Shown here piece after piece: positions 19,059 to 27,413 of a DNA stretch of 64,000 bases. Location of the stretch: positions 3,720,001-3,784,000 of the forward strand of contig NZ_PJMQ01000001.1 of assembly GCF_002846335.1 (NCBI RefSeq), in the 5' to 3' direction. The position numbers were made by a program, and so were the translations under genes. The notes beneath the pieces are model-generated. The model was not told where the DNA came from and ran no database searches. It was given only the letters and a program-made list of their open reading frames with translations. Positions within the stretch are counted from its first letter, which is position 1, and every line of letters starts with the position of its first letter. The DNA is from Janthinobacterium sp. 61 (GTDB lineage Bacteria > Pseudomonadota > Gammaproteobacteria > Burkholderiales > Burkholderiaceae_D).

Positions 19059-21470
19059 TTAAAATTTCACTTTGTACTCGACGTACAGATTACGGCCGTC
19101 CGTGTCGTACGGCGCATTGCGCGAATAGATCAGACCGCGGCTGGCCTGGAAGCTTGCTTCATCAGGATACTTGTCCAGCACGTTGTCGATACCCAAGCGC
19201 ACCGACTGCTTGTCGCTGATCTTGTAGCTGGCCGCCAGGTCGAGAAATTGCATGGCGCCAAAACGCTGGAAGATATCGCCCGTCGCGTTGCCGGAATTGT
19301 CCGTCCACGCACCGTAGTAGCGTACGCGGGCCAGGGTATTCCAGTTGCCCAGGTCATAGTTGCCGCTGATGGTGGCTTTCTGGCGCGGCAGGCGCTCTTC
19401 AAACACTTGCCGCTGGGCCGAATTAGTCACCAGGCTGGACTTGCCGCCATCGACCTTGGTGGTGTTGTAGTTGTAGGCCAAGGTCAGGTTCAGCTTGCCG
19501 TCGCCGATACGGCTCAGGTGGCTGCCGACGATATCGATGCCGCGCGTGGTGGTGTCGAAGTCGTTCGTGAAATAGCTGACCGAAGTGTAACGCAAGGGGT
19601 TGGCCACGCCAGCGGGAACGGCAAACGAAGCGGACGTGCTGAAGCGGTCGCTGACCTTGATGTCATACACGTCGACGGAACCGGAAAAGCCGGCCGGCGT
19701 CTTCCACGTAAAGCCCAGCGACAGGTTTTTCGATTTTTCCGGCTTCAGCGCCTGCGCACCGAGCAGGATGCCCAGCGGGTCGTTGTTGGCCAGGCGGCCG
19801 CTGGTAAACAACAACAGGGTCTTGGTGTCGAGGCCTTGGTTCGTGCTGTTGGTGTTCGACTGGCCGGGCGTTGGCGCGCGGAAACCCGTCGAGTAGGAGC
19901 CGCGCAGGGCCAGGTCTTCACTCAGTGCATAGCGGGCCGATAACTTGCCATTGACGGTGCTGCCGAATTCAGAGAAATGTTCGTAGCGGGCTGCACCGCC
20001 CAGGCTCAGGGCCTTGGTGAGGGGCACTTCCACGTCCAGGTAGGCTGCATAGCTGTCCTGGCCCCAGCTGCCAGCTTGGCGGTCGCTGAAACCCGGTGCG
20101 CCGTTGGCGTTTGCGTCCAGGCCGATGGCGGCGCCCGGCCCGACCGTCCAGGACGCCGCATCGCCCGCCTTCACCCCATACGTTTCATTACGCGCTTCGG
20201 CGCCGAATGCGATATTGACCGGCTGCGGCAAGGACGCCACCGGCAATTCATAGTTGAAGTTGGCGTTGAGAATCTTTTCCGCCTGCGACAACTGGCCCAG
20301 GTAGAACGACGTCGGGCTGCCCGGCCCCATTGAGGCGTTGATGGAATTGGCCAAGTTATAGTCGATGCGGTTGCGGCCGTAGGAAGCACTCACATCCCAG
20401 CCGAAGCGCTCGTTGAAGTGACCGCGCACGCCGGCCACCAGCTGTAAGTCATCCTGGTCGTTCGAATAGCTGGGGCTGAAGCCGAGCGCATACACACTAC
20501 GCAAATCCCAGCCGGGGAACAGGCTGCTGGTTTTATACGCGCCCGTGCTGGTGTCGGGATTCCTCCAATTAAAGTCCGAGGTGCCGTCGCTGCGGCTGAA
20601 CAGGCCGAAACCGTACAGTTCCATCGTGTCGGACAGCGCCATGCTCGCATTGAAGCCGATGCGCTTGCTATCGAGCTCAGGCTGGCCCCAACGCTGCACG
20701 GGATTGGGGACCTTCAGTTCCGGATGGGCATTCTGGAAAGCGATGGCGTCGGCTCGCTGGCGCGTGCGCGAGGTGGGGTCGGACTGGGCCAGCGCGCCGA
20801 AAATCGTCGCCTTGCCCGTCTCGCCAAACGCAAAGCCCGTCTTCAGGTTGAGCTCATTACCTTTGCCATCGCCTTCCGAATATTGAGAATGGTGCACGGA
20901 CATCTCCGTACCGGGCGTGTCGTCAAGAATGATGTTGATCACGCCGGCAATCGCGTCGGAGCCATACTGGGCCGAGGCGCCGTCGCGCAGTACTTCGATG
21001 CGCTTGATAGCGGACACGGGAATCTGCGCCAGATCCGGCGCCTGCGCGCCGCGCGCGCCCAGCAGAGCGCTGCGGTGGAAGCGCTTGCCGTTAATCAGCA
21101 CCAGAGTCTGGTCCGGCGACAGGCCGCGCAAGGTAGCGGGACGCACGAACACTTGCCCATCGGCCATCGGCAAGCGCTGCACCACGTACGAGGGTACGAG
21201 TTGCGCCAGTACATCGTTCAAGTCCGACGACTCGACGGCGCCGATATCTTCGCGGTTGAACACATCCACGGGCGCCATGGTATCGAACTGCGTGCGATTG
21301 CTGCCGCGCGTGCCGGTGACGATCACGGCTTGCGGTACCTCAAGGGTATCGCTGGCAGCAGCTGGTGCGGCGGACGCATCGCCAAGGGCTTGCGCCGGGT
21401 TGACGAACAGGGTGTTCATGGCACACAACAGGGCCACCGCGCGGGCGATGCGGGTACGGGAGTAGGTCAT
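19059..21470 (-). CDS. TonB-dependent outer-membrane receptor
   Basis: This 803-residue protein is an outer-membrane active transporter. It has a signal peptide ending near AQA, a TonB-box-like segment EVPQAVIVTGTRG (about 45-57), a plug domain with LRGLSPDQTLVLINGKR and VLRDGASAQYGSDAIAGVIN, and a 22-strand barrel that ends in the aromatic residue of YKVKF. The GAIAG-type plug and lack of Cys resemble receptors for organic compounds rather than a clear siderophore class. It heads an operon with the Tat aminotransferase. A palindromic site lies about 140 bp upstream. Confidence 0.9.
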   Translation of the reverse strand: MTYSRTRIARAVALLCAMNTLFVNPAQALGDASAAPAAASDTLEVPQAVIVTGTRGSNRTQFDTMAPVDVFNREDIGAVESSDLNDVLAQLVPSYVVQRLPMADGQVFVRPATLRGLSPDQTLVLINGKRFHRSALLGARGAQAPDLAQIPVSAIKRIEVLRDGASAQYGSDAIAGVINIILDDTPGTEMSVHHSQYSEGDGKGNELNLKTGFAFGETGKATIFGALAQSDPTSRTRQRADAIAFQNAHPELKVPNPVQRWGQPELDSKRIGFNASMALSDTMELYGFGLFSRSDGTSDFNWRNPDTSTGAYKTSSLFPGWDLRSVYALGFSPSYSNDQDDLQLVAGVRGHFNERFGWDVSASYGRNRIDYNLANSINASMGPGSPTSFYLGQLSQAEKILNANFNYELPVASLPQPVNIAFGAEARNETYGVKAGDAASWTVGPGAAIGLDANANGAPGFSDRQAGSWGQDSYAAYLDVEVPLTKALSLGGAARYEHFSEFGSTVNGKLSARYALSEDLALRGSYSTGFRAPTPGQSNTNSTNQGLDTKTLLLFTSGRLANNDPLGILLGAQALKPEKSKNLSLGFTWKTPAGFSGSVDVYDIKVSDRFSTSASFAVPAGVANPLRYTSVSYFTNDFDTTTRGIDIVGSHLSRIGDGKLNLTLAYNYNTTKVDGGKSSLVTNSAQRQVFEERLPRQKATISGNYDLGNWNTLARVRYYGAWTDNSGNATGDIFQRFGAMQFLDLAASYKISDKQSVRLGIDNVLDKYPDEASFQASRGLIYSRNAPYDTDGRNLYVEYKVKF

Positions 21471-21604
21471 GGAGAGTTCACTATGCAGGTTGGATCAACA
21501 ACGACGCGTTACTGCAAGACTCGCATCTTGCATGAAATATCACGAAGTTCGGCTTACTTACATTAAAAGCATCTAAATTGCGCAAATAACGTCAGATGGC
21601 GCCA

Positions 21605-21634
21605 TCATACGAAGCGAATATTTCCGCCGTATGA
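21605..21634. promoter_or_regulatory. 30-bp imperfect palindrome upstream of the TonB receptor
   Basis: Outer arms TCATACG and CGTATGA enclose inner GCG...CGC elements around an AT core (AATATTTC). It lies about 135-165 bp upstream of the receptor start and just after the pmbA terminator. A dimeric repressor site for the receptor operon is the likely reading. Confidence 0.45.
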
Positions 21635-21672
21635 CGATCAAACCGCTGCAAAAAAAAACACAGGGACAAGAA

Positions 21673-21695
21673 AAAAGGCGCCAGCGGCGCCTTTT
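21673..21695 (-). terminator. Intrinsic terminator of pmbA
   Basis: The stem AAAAGGCGCC-agc-GGCGCCTTTT is followed on the minus strand by a run of six T. It lies 22 nt after the pmbA stop and separates pmbA from the TonB-receptor promoter region. Confidence 0.85.
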
Positions 21696-21716
21696 GATCA
21701 AGAAAAATACATCCGT

Positions 21717-23069
21717 TCAACCGCCCGCCACCACCATGCTCTCGATGAGGATGGAACCCGTCTCCTTGGTGCCGCGGCGCAGCACATCGGCGCCTACGGC
21801 GACGATGTTGCGCAGCATGTCCTTCATGTTGCCGGCGATGGTGATTTCTTCCACCGGGTACTGAATCACGCCATTTTCCACCCAGAAACCGGACGCGCCG
21901 CGCGAATAGTCGCCCGTCACGTAATTGGTTCCTTGTCCCATCAGTTCCGTCACCAGCAAACCCGTGCCCAGCTTTTTCAGCATGGCACTAAGATCGTCTG
22001 TGGCGGCCGTCTGGCTGGACGTCAGGTACAGATTGTGCGAGCCGCCCGCGTTACCCGTGGTCTGCATGCCCAGCTTGCGGGCCGTATAAGTCGACAGGAA
22101 ATAGCCTTGCACCACGCCATTCTTGACGACATCGCGGCTGACGGTCTTCACGCCCTCTTCGTCGAACGGGGCCGAACCGACGCCGCCGATCACATGCGGG
22201 TCTTCAAAGATCTGCACATGATCCGGCAATACTTGCGTACCCAGGCAATCGTTGAGGAACGTGGATTTGCGGTACAGGGCGCCGCCCGAGGTCGCTTGCA
22301 CATAGGTACCCAGCAAGCCGGCCGCCAACGGCGCCTCGAACAGGACGGCACAGGTGCGCGTGCCCAGTTTGCGCGCGTTCAGGCGCGACAGGGCGCGCTC
22401 GGCGGCGTAGCGGCCGATGGCTTCCGGACTCGACATTTTGGAGGCGTCGCGCACGGACGAATACCAGTCGTCGCGCTGCATCTTCGCCCCCTTGCCGGCG
22501 ATGGGCGCCACGGACAGGGTGTGGCGAGAGAATGGGTAGCCGCCGATGAAGCCGCGCGAATTGGCAGAGACAAAGTGCGATTGCTGCACGTGCACGCCCG
22601 CGCCTTCGCTATTCGTGATGCGCGGGTCGACGGCAAACGCGGCCGCCTCGGCCCGCTGGGCCAGCACGACGGCTTCCTCGGCGGAAATCAACCAGGGATA
22701 GAACAGTTGCAAGTCGCGTGGGGACATTTCCAGCATGTCGGCGTCGGCCAGGCCGGCGCAATCGTCTTCGGCCGTGAAACGGGCGATGTTGTAGGCGGCG
22801 TCCACCGTGGCGCGCAAGGCGGACGGCGAAAAATCGGAGGTGCTGGCATTGCCGCGCTTCTTGCCGACAAACACGGTCACGCCCATGCCCTTGTCCTTGT
22901 TTTGCTCGATCGTCTCGATCTTGCTTTTTCGGACAGAAACGGACAAGCCGCCGCCTTCGCTGACTTCGACGGCTGCGTCGGTGCCGCCCGCTTCCCGCGC
23001 AAAAGACAACACATCACGGGCTAGTTGCTGCAATTGCTCTTGACTATGGGTAAATACGGAGTCGTTCAT
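21717..23069 (-). CDS. pmbA: Metalloprotease PmbA/TldE
   Basis: This 450-residue protein is the TldE/PmbA partner of the TldD-TldE protease, which degrades unfolded peptides and processes modified peptides and CcdA-type antitoxins. Recognisable parts are RITNSEGAGVHVQQSHFVSA, SRGFIGGYPFSRH, ALYRKSTFLNDCLG, and the C-terminal GDYSRGASGFWVENGVIQYP. The start MNDSVFTHSQ is chosen. An upstream in-frame ATG at 23108 would lie within the likely -10 element TATGAT (minus strand, 23104-23109) and so would not be in the mRNA. TldD is not in the window. Confidence 0.93.
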   Translation of the reverse strand: MNDSVFTHSQEQLQQLARDVLSFAREAGGTDAAVEVSEGGGLSVSVRKSKIETIEQNKDKGMGVTVFVGKKRGNASTSDFSPSALRATVDAAYNIARFTAEDDCAGLADADMLEMSPRDLQLFYPWLISAEEAVVLAQRAEAAAFAVDPRITNSEGAGVHVQQSHFVSANSRGFIGGYPFSRHTLSVAPIAGKGAKMQRDDWYSSVRDASKMSSPEAIGRYAAERALSRLNARKLGTRTCAVLFEAPLAAGLLGTYVQATSGGALYRKSTFLNDCLGTQVLPDHVQIFEDPHVIGGVGSAPFDEEGVKTVSRDVVKNGVVQGYFLSTYTARKLGMQTTGNAGGSHNLYLTSSQTAATDDLSAMLKKLGTGLLVTELMGQGTNYVTGDYSRGASGFWVENGVIQYPVEEITIAGNMKDMLRNIVAVGADVLRRGTKETGSILIESMVVAGG

Positions 23070-23103
23070 GCGCTGTTTTCTTCGGAAAGCCGCTAAAAAG
23101 GTT

Positions 23104-23109
23104 ATCATA
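23104..23109 (-). promoter_or_regulatory. -10 element of pmbA
   Basis: TATGAT on the minus strand lies 35 nt upstream of the chosen pmbA ATG, in the gap shared with the divergent darP gene. A clear -35 box is not seen. Confidence 0.45.
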
Positions 23110-23161
23110 GCAGTCGTTTACAGTTTACAGGTGCGGCCTACGCGGCCAATCCCGCCTTATC

Positions 23162-23761
23162 ATGCCAAATCCAAACCGGGGAGCTTGCGGCTTCCAATCT
23201 ACCGAATTCGAACAGGAATATGAACGTCCTTCGAAGTCGGAACTCAAGCGCCAGATGACCGTCCTGCAAAAGCTGGGCGAAGAACTCGTCAATGAAGCAC
23301 GTGATCGCGTCAAGCGCGTCCCGATGCCGGAAGACGTGCGCGACGCCATTCTCGAATGCCAGCAGATCAAGGATCACGAAGGCCGCCGCCGCCAGCTGCA
23401 ATATGTGGGCAAGAAGATGCGCACCCTCGATGAAGAAGAAGTTGCCGCCATCCAACGTACCATCGATAGCTGGAAAGGCTTGTCGAAAGCCGACACGGCT
23501 AACATGCACGCGATGGAACGCCGCCGGGACAAACTCTTGACGGATGACAAGGCCCTGACCGTCTTGCTGTCGGAAAACCCGGAACTGGACGTGCAACACC
23601 TGCGCACCCTGATCCGCAATGCCCGCAAGGAGCAAGCCGAGAACAAGCCGCCTAAAGCCTACCGTGAAATCTTCCAGATCTTGAAAGAGATCGCCAAGAA
23701 GAAAAACAGCGGCAAGAAAGATGCCGACGAAGATGACGTTGAAGGCGAAGACGACGAGTAA
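23162..23761 (+). CDS. darP: Dual-action ribosomal maturation protein DarP (YjgA, DUF615)
   Basis: This 199-residue cytoplasmic protein belongs to the YjgA/DUF615 family, now called DarP, which acts in late 50S ribosomal-subunit assembly. The helical core shows SKSELKRQMTVLQKLGEELV, KDHEGRRRQLQYVGKKMR and LRTLIRNARKEQAENKPPKA, all family hallmarks. The tail is highly acidic (DADEDDVEGEDDE). It is divergent from pmbA, an arrangement often seen in beta- and gammaproteobacteria. No good Shine-Dalgarno site precedes the ATG. The stop is followed after 6 nt by a 27-bp palindrome and then a terminator. Confidence 0.93.
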   Translation: MPNPNRGACGFQSTEFEQEYERPSKSELKRQMTVLQKLGEELVNEARDRVKRVPMPEDVRDAILECQQIKDHEGRRRQLQYVGKKMRTLDEEEVAAIQRTIDSWKGLSKADTANMHAMERRRDKLLTDDKALTVLLSENPELDVQHLRTLIRNARKEQAENKPPKAYREIFQILKEIAKKKNSGKKDADEDDVEGEDDE

Positions 23762-23767
23762 AAAACT

Positions 23768-23794
23768 GGGGTCAGACCCGGCGGGTCTGACCCC
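23768..23794. repeat. 27-bp palindromic repeat, copy 1
   Basis: This is a perfect inverted repeat with 13-bp arms GGGGTCAGACCCG and CGGGTCTGACCCC around one base. It begins 6 nt after the darP stop. Further copies lie at 49579-49606 and 62832-62858. Confidence 0.9.
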
Positions 23795-23804
23795 GAAAGT
23801 AGCT

Positions 23805-23831
23805 AAAAACCGGGATCAGCCCGGTTTTTTT
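23805..23831 (+). terminator. Intrinsic terminator of darP
   Basis: The stem AAAAACCGGG pairs with CCCGGTTTTT around a 5-nt loop ATCAG and continues into a T-run of seven. It follows palindrome copy 1 and ends 20 nt before the mog start. Confidence 0.9.
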
Positions 23832-23851
23832 ACGACATAGACAGGTGCCGC

Positions 23852-24481
23852 ATGACCACGATAGAAGACGAATTGATTATCGGCCTCGTGTCGATCTCGG
23901 ACCGCGCCAGCGGCGGCGTGTATGAAGACCAGGGCATCCCGGCCCTGGAAAGCTGGCTGTCCGCCGCCATCCGCACGCCTTTCCGCCTGGAAAAACGGCT
24001 GATCCCGGACGAGCGCTCGCAGATTGAAAACACCCTGATCGACATGGTCGACCTGAGCCACTGCCACCTGATCCTGACGACGGGCGGCACGGGTCCGGCG
24101 CGGCGCGACGTGACGCCGGACGCCACGCTCAGCGTCGGGACCAAGGAAATGCCCGGTTTCGGCGAACAGATGCGCCAGATCAGCCTGCAATTCGTGCCGA
24201 CGGCGATTTTGTCGCGCCAGGTGGCCGTGATCCGCGAGACGCCCGAGCGCGCCGCCCTGATCATGAACTTGCCGGGCCAGCCGAAGGCCATCAAGGAAAC
24301 CCTGGAGGGACTGAAAGACGCTGACGGAAATCAATTGGTCAACGGCATCTTTGCCGCCGTGCCGTATTGCATAGACCTCATCGGTGGTCCCTACATGGAA
24401 ACCGACCCGGCCATCTGCAAGGCCTTCCGTCCCAAATCGGCGCTGCGTCCGGCGCAACCTTTACCTGAGGAAAATACATGA
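23852..24481 (+). CDS. mog: Molybdopterin adenylyltransferase MogA
   Basis: This 209-residue protein activates molybdopterin by adenylylation before molybdenum insertion. The MoCF-domain signatures are IIGLVSISDRASGGVYEDQG near the N-terminus and LTTGGTGPARRDVTPDAT near residues 73-90, followed by MPGFGEQMR. AGG lies upstream of the ATG. The stop overlaps the start of the downstream esterase as ATGA, so the two are coupled, although no functional link is evident. Confidence 0.9.
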   Translation: MTTIEDELIIGLVSISDRASGGVYEDQGIPALESWLSAAIRTPFRLEKRLIPDERSQIENTLIDMVDLSHCHLILTTGGTGPARRDVTPDATLSVGTKEMPGFGEQMRQISLQFVPTAILSRQVAVIRETPERAALIMNLPGQPKAIKETLEGLKDADGNQLVNGIFAAVPYCIDLIGGPYMETDPAICKAFRPKSALRPAQPLPEENT

Positions 24482-25146
24482 GCACCTTGCTGGGAACCAT
24501 ACAACTCGACAGCGCACCGAACCCCACCGTCTCCATCATCTGGATGCACGGCCTGGGCGCCGACGGCAACGACTTCGTGCCACTGGTGAAGGAACTCGAT
24601 TTGCGCGGCTGTCCTGCCATCCGCTTCATTTTCCCCAGCGCCGGCACCATGCCCGTCACCATCAACAACGGTTATGTGATGCGCGCCTGGTACGACATCC
24701 TCGTGAACGACCTCGTGCGCCGCGAAGATGAGAATGGCTTGCGCGCCTCGCAGGCACAGATCGAAGCGCTGATCGCGCGCGAAAAGGCGCGCGGCATTCC
24801 TGCCAGCCGCATCATCCTGGCCGGCTTCTCGCAAGGCTGCGCCATGACCTTGCAAACGGGCTTGCGCCATGCGGAACCGCTGGCCGGCCTGATGTGCCTG
24901 TCCGGCTATCTGCCGCTGGCCGACAAAACGGCGCTTGAGCGCACGCCGGCAAGCCTGCAGACGCCCATCTTCATGGCGCACGGCACGGCCGACCCCGTGG
25001 TGCCGATCGCCCGCGCACAGCAGTCGCGCGACTTGCTCACCGGCATGGGTTACAAGGTGGAGTGGCACGAGTACATGATGCAGCACTCGCTGTGCCAGGA
25101 GGAGATCGACGCGATTGGCGCGTGGCTGAAAAAAGTATTGGATTGA
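24478..25146 (+). CDS. Carboxylesterase/phospholipase, alpha/beta hydrolase
   Basis: This 222-residue protein belongs to the small carboxylesterase (phospholipase/carboxylesterase, Abhydrolase_2) family. It has the oxyanion segment WMHGLGADGNDF, the nucleophile elbow AGFSQG (Ser about 119), the acid in HGTADPVVP (Asp about 168) and the His in MMQHSLC (about 200). It is cytoplasmic, with no signal sequence. The physiological ester is unknown. It is co-translated with mog and is followed by a strong bidirectional hairpin. Confidence 0.88.
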   Translation: MSTLLGTIQLDSAPNPTVSIIWMHGLGADGNDFVPLVKELDLRGCPAIRFIFPSAGTMPVTINNGYVMRAWYDILVNDLVRREDENGLRASQAQIEALIAREKARGIPASRIILAGFSQGCAMTLQTGLRHAEPLAGLMCLSGYLPLADKTALERTPASLQTPIFMAHGTADPVVPIARAQQSRDLLTGMGYKVEWHEYMMQHSLCQEEIDAIGAWLKKVLD

Positions 25147-25151
25147 AGCAA

Positions 25152-25179
25152 AACAGGCGCGGTGTGCGCCGCGCCTGTT
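25152..25179. terminator. Bidirectional terminator hairpin
   Basis: Perfect 11-bp arms AACAGGCGCGG and CCGCGCCTGTT lie around a 6-nt loop between convergent genes. The minus-strand side continues into TTTTGC, and the plus side into GTTGTT. Confidence 0.75.
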
Positions 25180-25200
25180 GTTGTTCGGAACGCCGGGAGC

Positions 25201-26751
25201 TTAGTTGCTCGCCGGCGTTTTTTCATTCCATATTTTCAACATATCAGGTGACGCTTCCGAGCGGATGCCGTTGTCCGTCAGCACCGATTCCGTCGCTGCC
25301 AGCATCTCCTTGCGGGGCACGACGACCATCTCCGCATCGCGCTGCTGGAAGCGGAATGTCAGCAGCTCATCCGTCTGGTCGCGCAGCAAGGCCACCAAGT
25401 GCGCCAGGCTGCGCACGCGCACGCCATTGACGGAATCGACGACCGAGAAGAAACGGGTACTGTAGCCATTCATCAGCTTGTGCGGAAAGAACGGCGCGGC
25501 AATCACCACCAGTTCTTCGCGCTCGCTATCGGGCGCATCGCCGCGCCGCGTGACCAGCGGATTACCGGCAAACGCCATGCCGCCCAGCATCGCTGGATTG
25601 CCATTCGGCGCGGCCATGAATTCCGTGGTGGCGCGCGAAAACACCATGGGTCCGAAAATGAAATAGGACGGATAATTGCCCTGCAGGCTGGCAATGAGCA
25701 TCGGGTGTGCAGCCGAGACGGGCACCTTGATTTTCAGGGGCGCGCCCTGGCGCACCACCGTCAACGGCAACTGGCCGTCTTTCGCCAGTTGCTGCACCCG
25801 GTACTGGAAGCGCACGCGGCTGTTGGCATTCAGCTTGACCATGCCCTGGTTGTCGATAGGAAAATCGCCGATATGCGTGATGACATCCCACTCCTTGAGC
25901 GGATAAGCGGCGTCCTTGCTGGCCGGCGTCATCACGACGGCCCCCTCGACACCCTTGGCCAGTTTCAGGTAGGTGCGCAGGGCAGGATTTTCCAGCGTTT
26001 GCGTCACGTCGCGCATGGCCGGCTTGCCCCGGGGCGCGCCACTTTCCTGGTCGCGCAGGAACAGCTCGATTTCCTCGTTGGGGATAATGTAGCCGATGTT
26101 TTGCGCATTGAGCATGCCGGCAAAGGCCAGGCCGATCATCTTGTCGCCCGCAATCACGGGGCCGCCGCTATTGCCCGGGTTGATGGCCGCATCGATCTGG
26201 ATGCGCAAGCCGGAAACGGGGAAGTTATAGCGCACGAATTCGATGCGCGAGACAATGCCCTTGGTAATCGACAACGACGTGCCGCCCGTCGGATAGCCAT
26301 ACGCCAGCACGGCATCGCGCACGTCCGGCAAGACATTGGCGCGCGGCACCGCTTTGTGGCTGGCGAAAAAACTGTCGTCGTCGATCTTCAGCAAGGCCAG
26401 GTCCATGCCACGCGAAATGGCCAGCACGGTCGCCGGTATCTTGTCGCCCGCGCCGTTGGCCTGGATCTGTACCTGGCTGGCATAGCCGACCACATGCGCA
26501 TTGGTGAGAATGCGGCGGCCTTCGATGACGACGCCGGAACCCGTCACCTCTTGCGGCGCGGCCTTGCTCCACGGCCTGTACGGATCGGGACCGCGCAGGG
26601 TGGAAAACACCTTGACGACGGAATTTTCCAGTGCGGAAGCGCTGGCGGTAGCACCGGTTTCGGCGGCAAGCACACGCACCGTCAACAATGGGCCAAGGAC
26701 CAACACCAGAAAGGCGCGGCCCATCAGGGTGGAGCACGGACGAGTTTTCAT
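25201..26751 (-). CDS. S1C (Deg-type) serine protease with PDZ region
   Basis: This 516-residue exported protease has an N-terminal signal peptide (MKTRPCSTLMGRAFLVLVLG). The trypsin-like triad is visible: His in RILTNAHVVGY, Asp in GMDLALLKIDD and Ser in NPGNSGGPVIAG. The C-terminal half has at least one PDZ-like region (WDVITHIGDFPIDNQGM) and a longer extension typical of plant Deg9-like bacterial homologues. It is longer than DegP/DegQ. The ATG is preferred to an in-frame TTG 15 nt upstream. A TATAAT element lies 31 nt before it, so it has its own promoter apart from the upstream operon. Confidence 0.85.
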   Translation of the reverse strand: MKTRPCSTLMGRAFLVLVLGPLLTVRVLAAETGATASASALENSVVKVFSTLRGPDPYRPWSKAAPQEVTGSGVVIEGRRILTNAHVVGYASQVQIQANGAGDKIPATVLAISRGMDLALLKIDDDSFFASHKAVPRANVLPDVRDAVLAYGYPTGGTSLSITKGIVSRIEFVRYNFPVSGLRIQIDAAINPGNSGGPVIAGDKMIGLAFAGMLNAQNIGYIIPNEEIELFLRDQESGAPRGKPAMRDVTQTLENPALRTYLKLAKGVEGAVVMTPASKDAAYPLKEWDVITHIGDFPIDNQGMVKLNANSRVRFQYRVQQLAKDGQLPLTVVRQGAPLKIKVPVSAAHPMLIASLQGNYPSYFIFGPMVFSRATTEFMAAPNGNPAMLGGMAFAGNPLVTRRGDAPDSEREELVVIAAPFFPHKLMNGYSTRFFSVVDSVNGVRVRSLAHLVALLRDQTDELLTFRFQQRDAEMVVVPRKEMLAATESVLTDNGIRSEASPDMLKIWNEKTPASN

Positions 26752-26781
26752 TGAGCTTATTGGCAATGGAAGGGAAGTAAA

Positions 26782-26787
26782 ATTATA
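26782..26787 (-). promoter_or_regulatory. -10 element of the S1C protease gene
   Basis: A consensus TATAAT on the minus strand, within an AT-rich run, lies about 30 nt before the protease ATG. No good -35 box is seen. Confidence 0.5.
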
Positions 26788-26846
26788 TATTGAATAATTT
26801 CAACTTCATTACACTTTGTCCATCTTTGCTTGAAGAACTCTTCCAA

Positions 26847-27413
26847 TCAGGCGGGCAGGGGCGGCACGCCCAAGGCCGGCACCGCCGTCTGCGCGCCGTT
26901 CATGACCATGGCCAGGAAAGTGTAGTAGCCATTGATACCCATCAAGTCCACCACGCCGTGCTCGCCAAACAGGGACAGCGCGCGCGCATACGTGGCATCG
27001 CTGACGCGCTTGTTCTGCTGCAACTCGATGCAAAAGTCGTGCACGGCTTGCTCATCTTCTTTCAGGGCAAGGGGAGCGCGGCGCGCGGCAATGGCGTCCA
27101 CGGCCGCTTGCGCGATGCCGTTCTGCACGGCCAGCGGCGCGTGGATGGCCCACTCGACCTGCTGGTCCCACTGGCGCGCCGTCACCAGGATCGCCAGCTC
27201 CGACAGGCGCGTGCCGATGGCGCTGCGGTAGCGCAAATACTCGCCCATGCGCTGCGCCGTTTCCATCAGCTCGGGGCTGCGGATCAGCGGCACGAAGGGG
27301 CCGTACAGCGCCCCGCGCGGACCGTCGATGATGGCTTGCGCGGCCACGCGCTGCTGGGCGTCGAGCTGCGTCATAGGCAGCGGCGGCAAGCGGTCGATAT
27401 CGCTACCGGCCAT
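26847..27413 (-). CDS. Carboxymuconolactone decarboxylase-family protein
   Basis: This 188-residue protein has the CMD/AhpD-like helical fold. The family pattern is EWAIHAPLA near residue 87, with upstream RLSELAILVTAR and downstream NGYYTFLAMVMNG. It lacks the CxxC pair of peroxidase AhpD, so a decarboxylase or other non-redox role fits better. The ATG overlaps the stop of the FAH-family gene (TGATG), making it the last gene of the KamA-MFS-FAH-CMD operon. The substrate is unknown. Confidence 0.82.
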   Translation of the reverse strand: MAGSDIDRLPPLPMTQLDAQQRVAAQAIIDGPRGALYGPFVPLIRSPELMETAQRMGEYLRYRSAIGTRLSELAILVTARQWDQQVEWAIHAPLAVQNGIAQAAVDAIAARRAPLALKEDEQAVHDFCIELQQNKRVSDATYARALSLFGEHGVVDLMGINGYYTFLAMVMNGAQTAVPALGVPPLPA

